Shown here piece after piece: positions 63,306-64,000 of a stretch of DNA of 64,000 nucleotides (its first letter is position 1; each line of letters opens with the position of its first letter). Under the pieces are notes generated by a model. It made no database searches. It was given only the letters and a program-made list of their open reading frames with translations, and was not told where the DNA came from. The position numbers and the translations under genes were made by a program. This stretch comes from an uncultured Cohaesibacter sp. (GTDB taxonomy: Bacteria > Pseudomonadota > Alphaproteobacteria > Rhizobiales > Cohaesibacteraceae). Where the stretch lies: assembly GCF_963677725.1 (NCBI RefSeq), contig NZ_OY782507.1, positions 2,604,001 to 2,668,000 on the forward strand, in the 5' to 3' direction.

Positions 63306-64000
63306 GTGACCAAGACAATAACCAACCGGCGCCTGCTGAATGTTCTCAATGGGCAAACCGAGAAGACACCTCCAATCTGGCTCATGCGACAGGCAGGCCG
63401 TTATCTTCCCGAATATCTGGAAACAAGAGCGGAAGCAGGAAGCTTCCTCAATCTGTGTTACAATCCCGAATTGGCTACCGAAGTAACGTTGCAGCCGATC
63501 CGTCGGTTCGGATTTGATGCCTCCATCCTTTTCTCTGACATTCTGGTGGTTCCCGATGCATTGGGGCGTTCTGTTCGCTTTGTGCAAGGGGAAGGGCCGC
63601 AACTCGATCCGATCAGTGTTGAAGAGATCCATGATCTCGATCCTTCCAAGGTCCTCACGCAACTCGGGCCTGTCTTTGAGGCGGTTGAACGGATCCGGGC
63701 CAATCTGCCTGACGAGACCACCTTTCTTGGTTTTTGTGGTGCCCCATGGACCGTTGCCACTTATATGATTGCGGGTCATGGCACCCCGGATCAGGCGCCA
63801 GCGCGGTTGTTTGCGCGGCAGGAACCTGAAGCGTTTGCCAAATTGATCGATGTGCTGGTGGAAGCGTCCATTCTTTATTTGATCAAACAATTGCAGTCCG
63901 GCGCAGACGCTGTGCAGATTTTTGATAGTTGGGCGGGCGTGTTGGATGATGCTCTGTTCCTGTCAGCCAGTCAGGAGCCGATTGCCCGGATTGTGGCAGG
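63306..64000 (+). CDS. hemE: Uroporphyrinogen decarboxylase, N-terminal part
   Basis: Partial gene, open at the right edge. It decarboxylates the four acetate side chains of uroporphyrinogen III in haem synthesis. The N-terminal signature [20 protein letters not shown] with its active-site Arg is clear, followed by [19 protein letters not shown] (catalytic Asp), [19 protein letters not shown] and [10 protein letters not shown]. Start: GTG at 63306 gives [16 protein letters not shown], the family-like beginning, with AGAGAG upstream; an ATG at 63285 is in frame and adds seven residues. About 230 of some 345 residues are visible. Confidence 0.95.
   Translation, partial: MTKTITNRRLLNVLNGQTEKTPPIWLMRQAGRYLPEYLETRAEAGSFLNLCYNPELATEVTLQPIRRFGFDASILFSDILVVPDALGRSVRFVQGEGPQLDPISVEEIHDLDPSKVLTQLGPVFEAVERIRANLPDETTFLGFCGAPWTVATYMIAGHGTPDQAPARLFARQEPEAFAKLIDVLVEASILYLIKQLQSGADAVQIFDSWAGVLDDALFLSASQEPIARIVA

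Overview
The window is a piece of an alphaproteobacterial chromosome, most likely from the order Hyphomicrobiales (Rhizobiales). The gene neighbourhoods support this: rpmH-rnpA-yidC, rph/rdgB/hemW next to hrcA-grpE, hisB-DUF2628-hisHAFE-coaA, hslV-GNAT-hslU, and secB/dnaQ-coaE-aroE-maf beside hemE. TTAA-N7-TTAA (CtrA-type) and GANTC (CcrM-type) motifs cluster in intergenic DNA, and a PmtA-type phospholipid methyltransferase is present. Base composition looks uniform. I see no phage, transposase, integrase, CRISPR array, rRNA or tRNA. I cannot name the genus.

Layout. 1-8.7 kb: yidC (cut by the left edge), rnpA and rpmH on the minus strand; then a plus-strand membrane/redox cluster (DUF547 protein, TVP38/TMEM64 protein, flavin disulfide oxidoreductase, TerC-like protein, arfB), yifB and a DNA methyltransferase of the Ogt type. 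8.8-16.9 kb: di-haem cytochrome c peroxidase, gshB, yraN, rsmI, an LppC/LpoA-type lipoprotein, an SH3-SH3-MliC envelope protein and hemW. 17-31 kb: rdgB, rph, hrcA, grpE, a LysR regulator, putA with a divergent Lrp-type regulator, a lipid kinase, an AlkB-type dioxygenase and a small exported protein. 29-36 kb: dnaK, dnaJ, pmtA, an FMN reductase, pyrF, a GNAT and a DUF3592 protein. 36.7-40.7 kb: four glycosyltransferases, two of fucosyltransferase type. 40.8-48 kb: dapB, gpmA, an AraC-MGMT fusion, DUF2244, nth, a CysZ-like protein, a PfkB sugar/nucleoside kinase and coaA. 48.4-62.5 kb: the histidine cluster, hslV-GNAT-hslU, and an origin-proximal block (Smr, mltA, Tim44-like, fxsA, secB, dnaQ, coaE, aroE, maf). 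62.5-63.3 kb: a long AT-rich gap, then hemE, cut by the right edge.

Most genes are housekeeping. The interest lies in the DNA between them. The maf-hemE gap carries three exact TTAA-N7-TTAA boxes (two exactly 21 bp apart) and eleven GANTC sites, and it sits where the Caulobacter-type origin lies, so I read it as the chromosome origin. Two near-parS palindromes lie in gene-free DNA 3.4 and 14.6 kb away. A second, unexplained cluster at 36.39-36.60 kb has eight GANTC sites; four intervals between the first five CAGAGTC heptamers are 42, 42, 42 and 43 bp, and the first heptamer abuts a perfect DnaA box. Other candidates are an rpmH leader attenuator, a small RNA after grpE, sigma-32-type promoters before dnaK and hslV, and the SH3-SH3-MliC protein.

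All assignments come from reading translations and bases by eye; no searches or folding programs were run.
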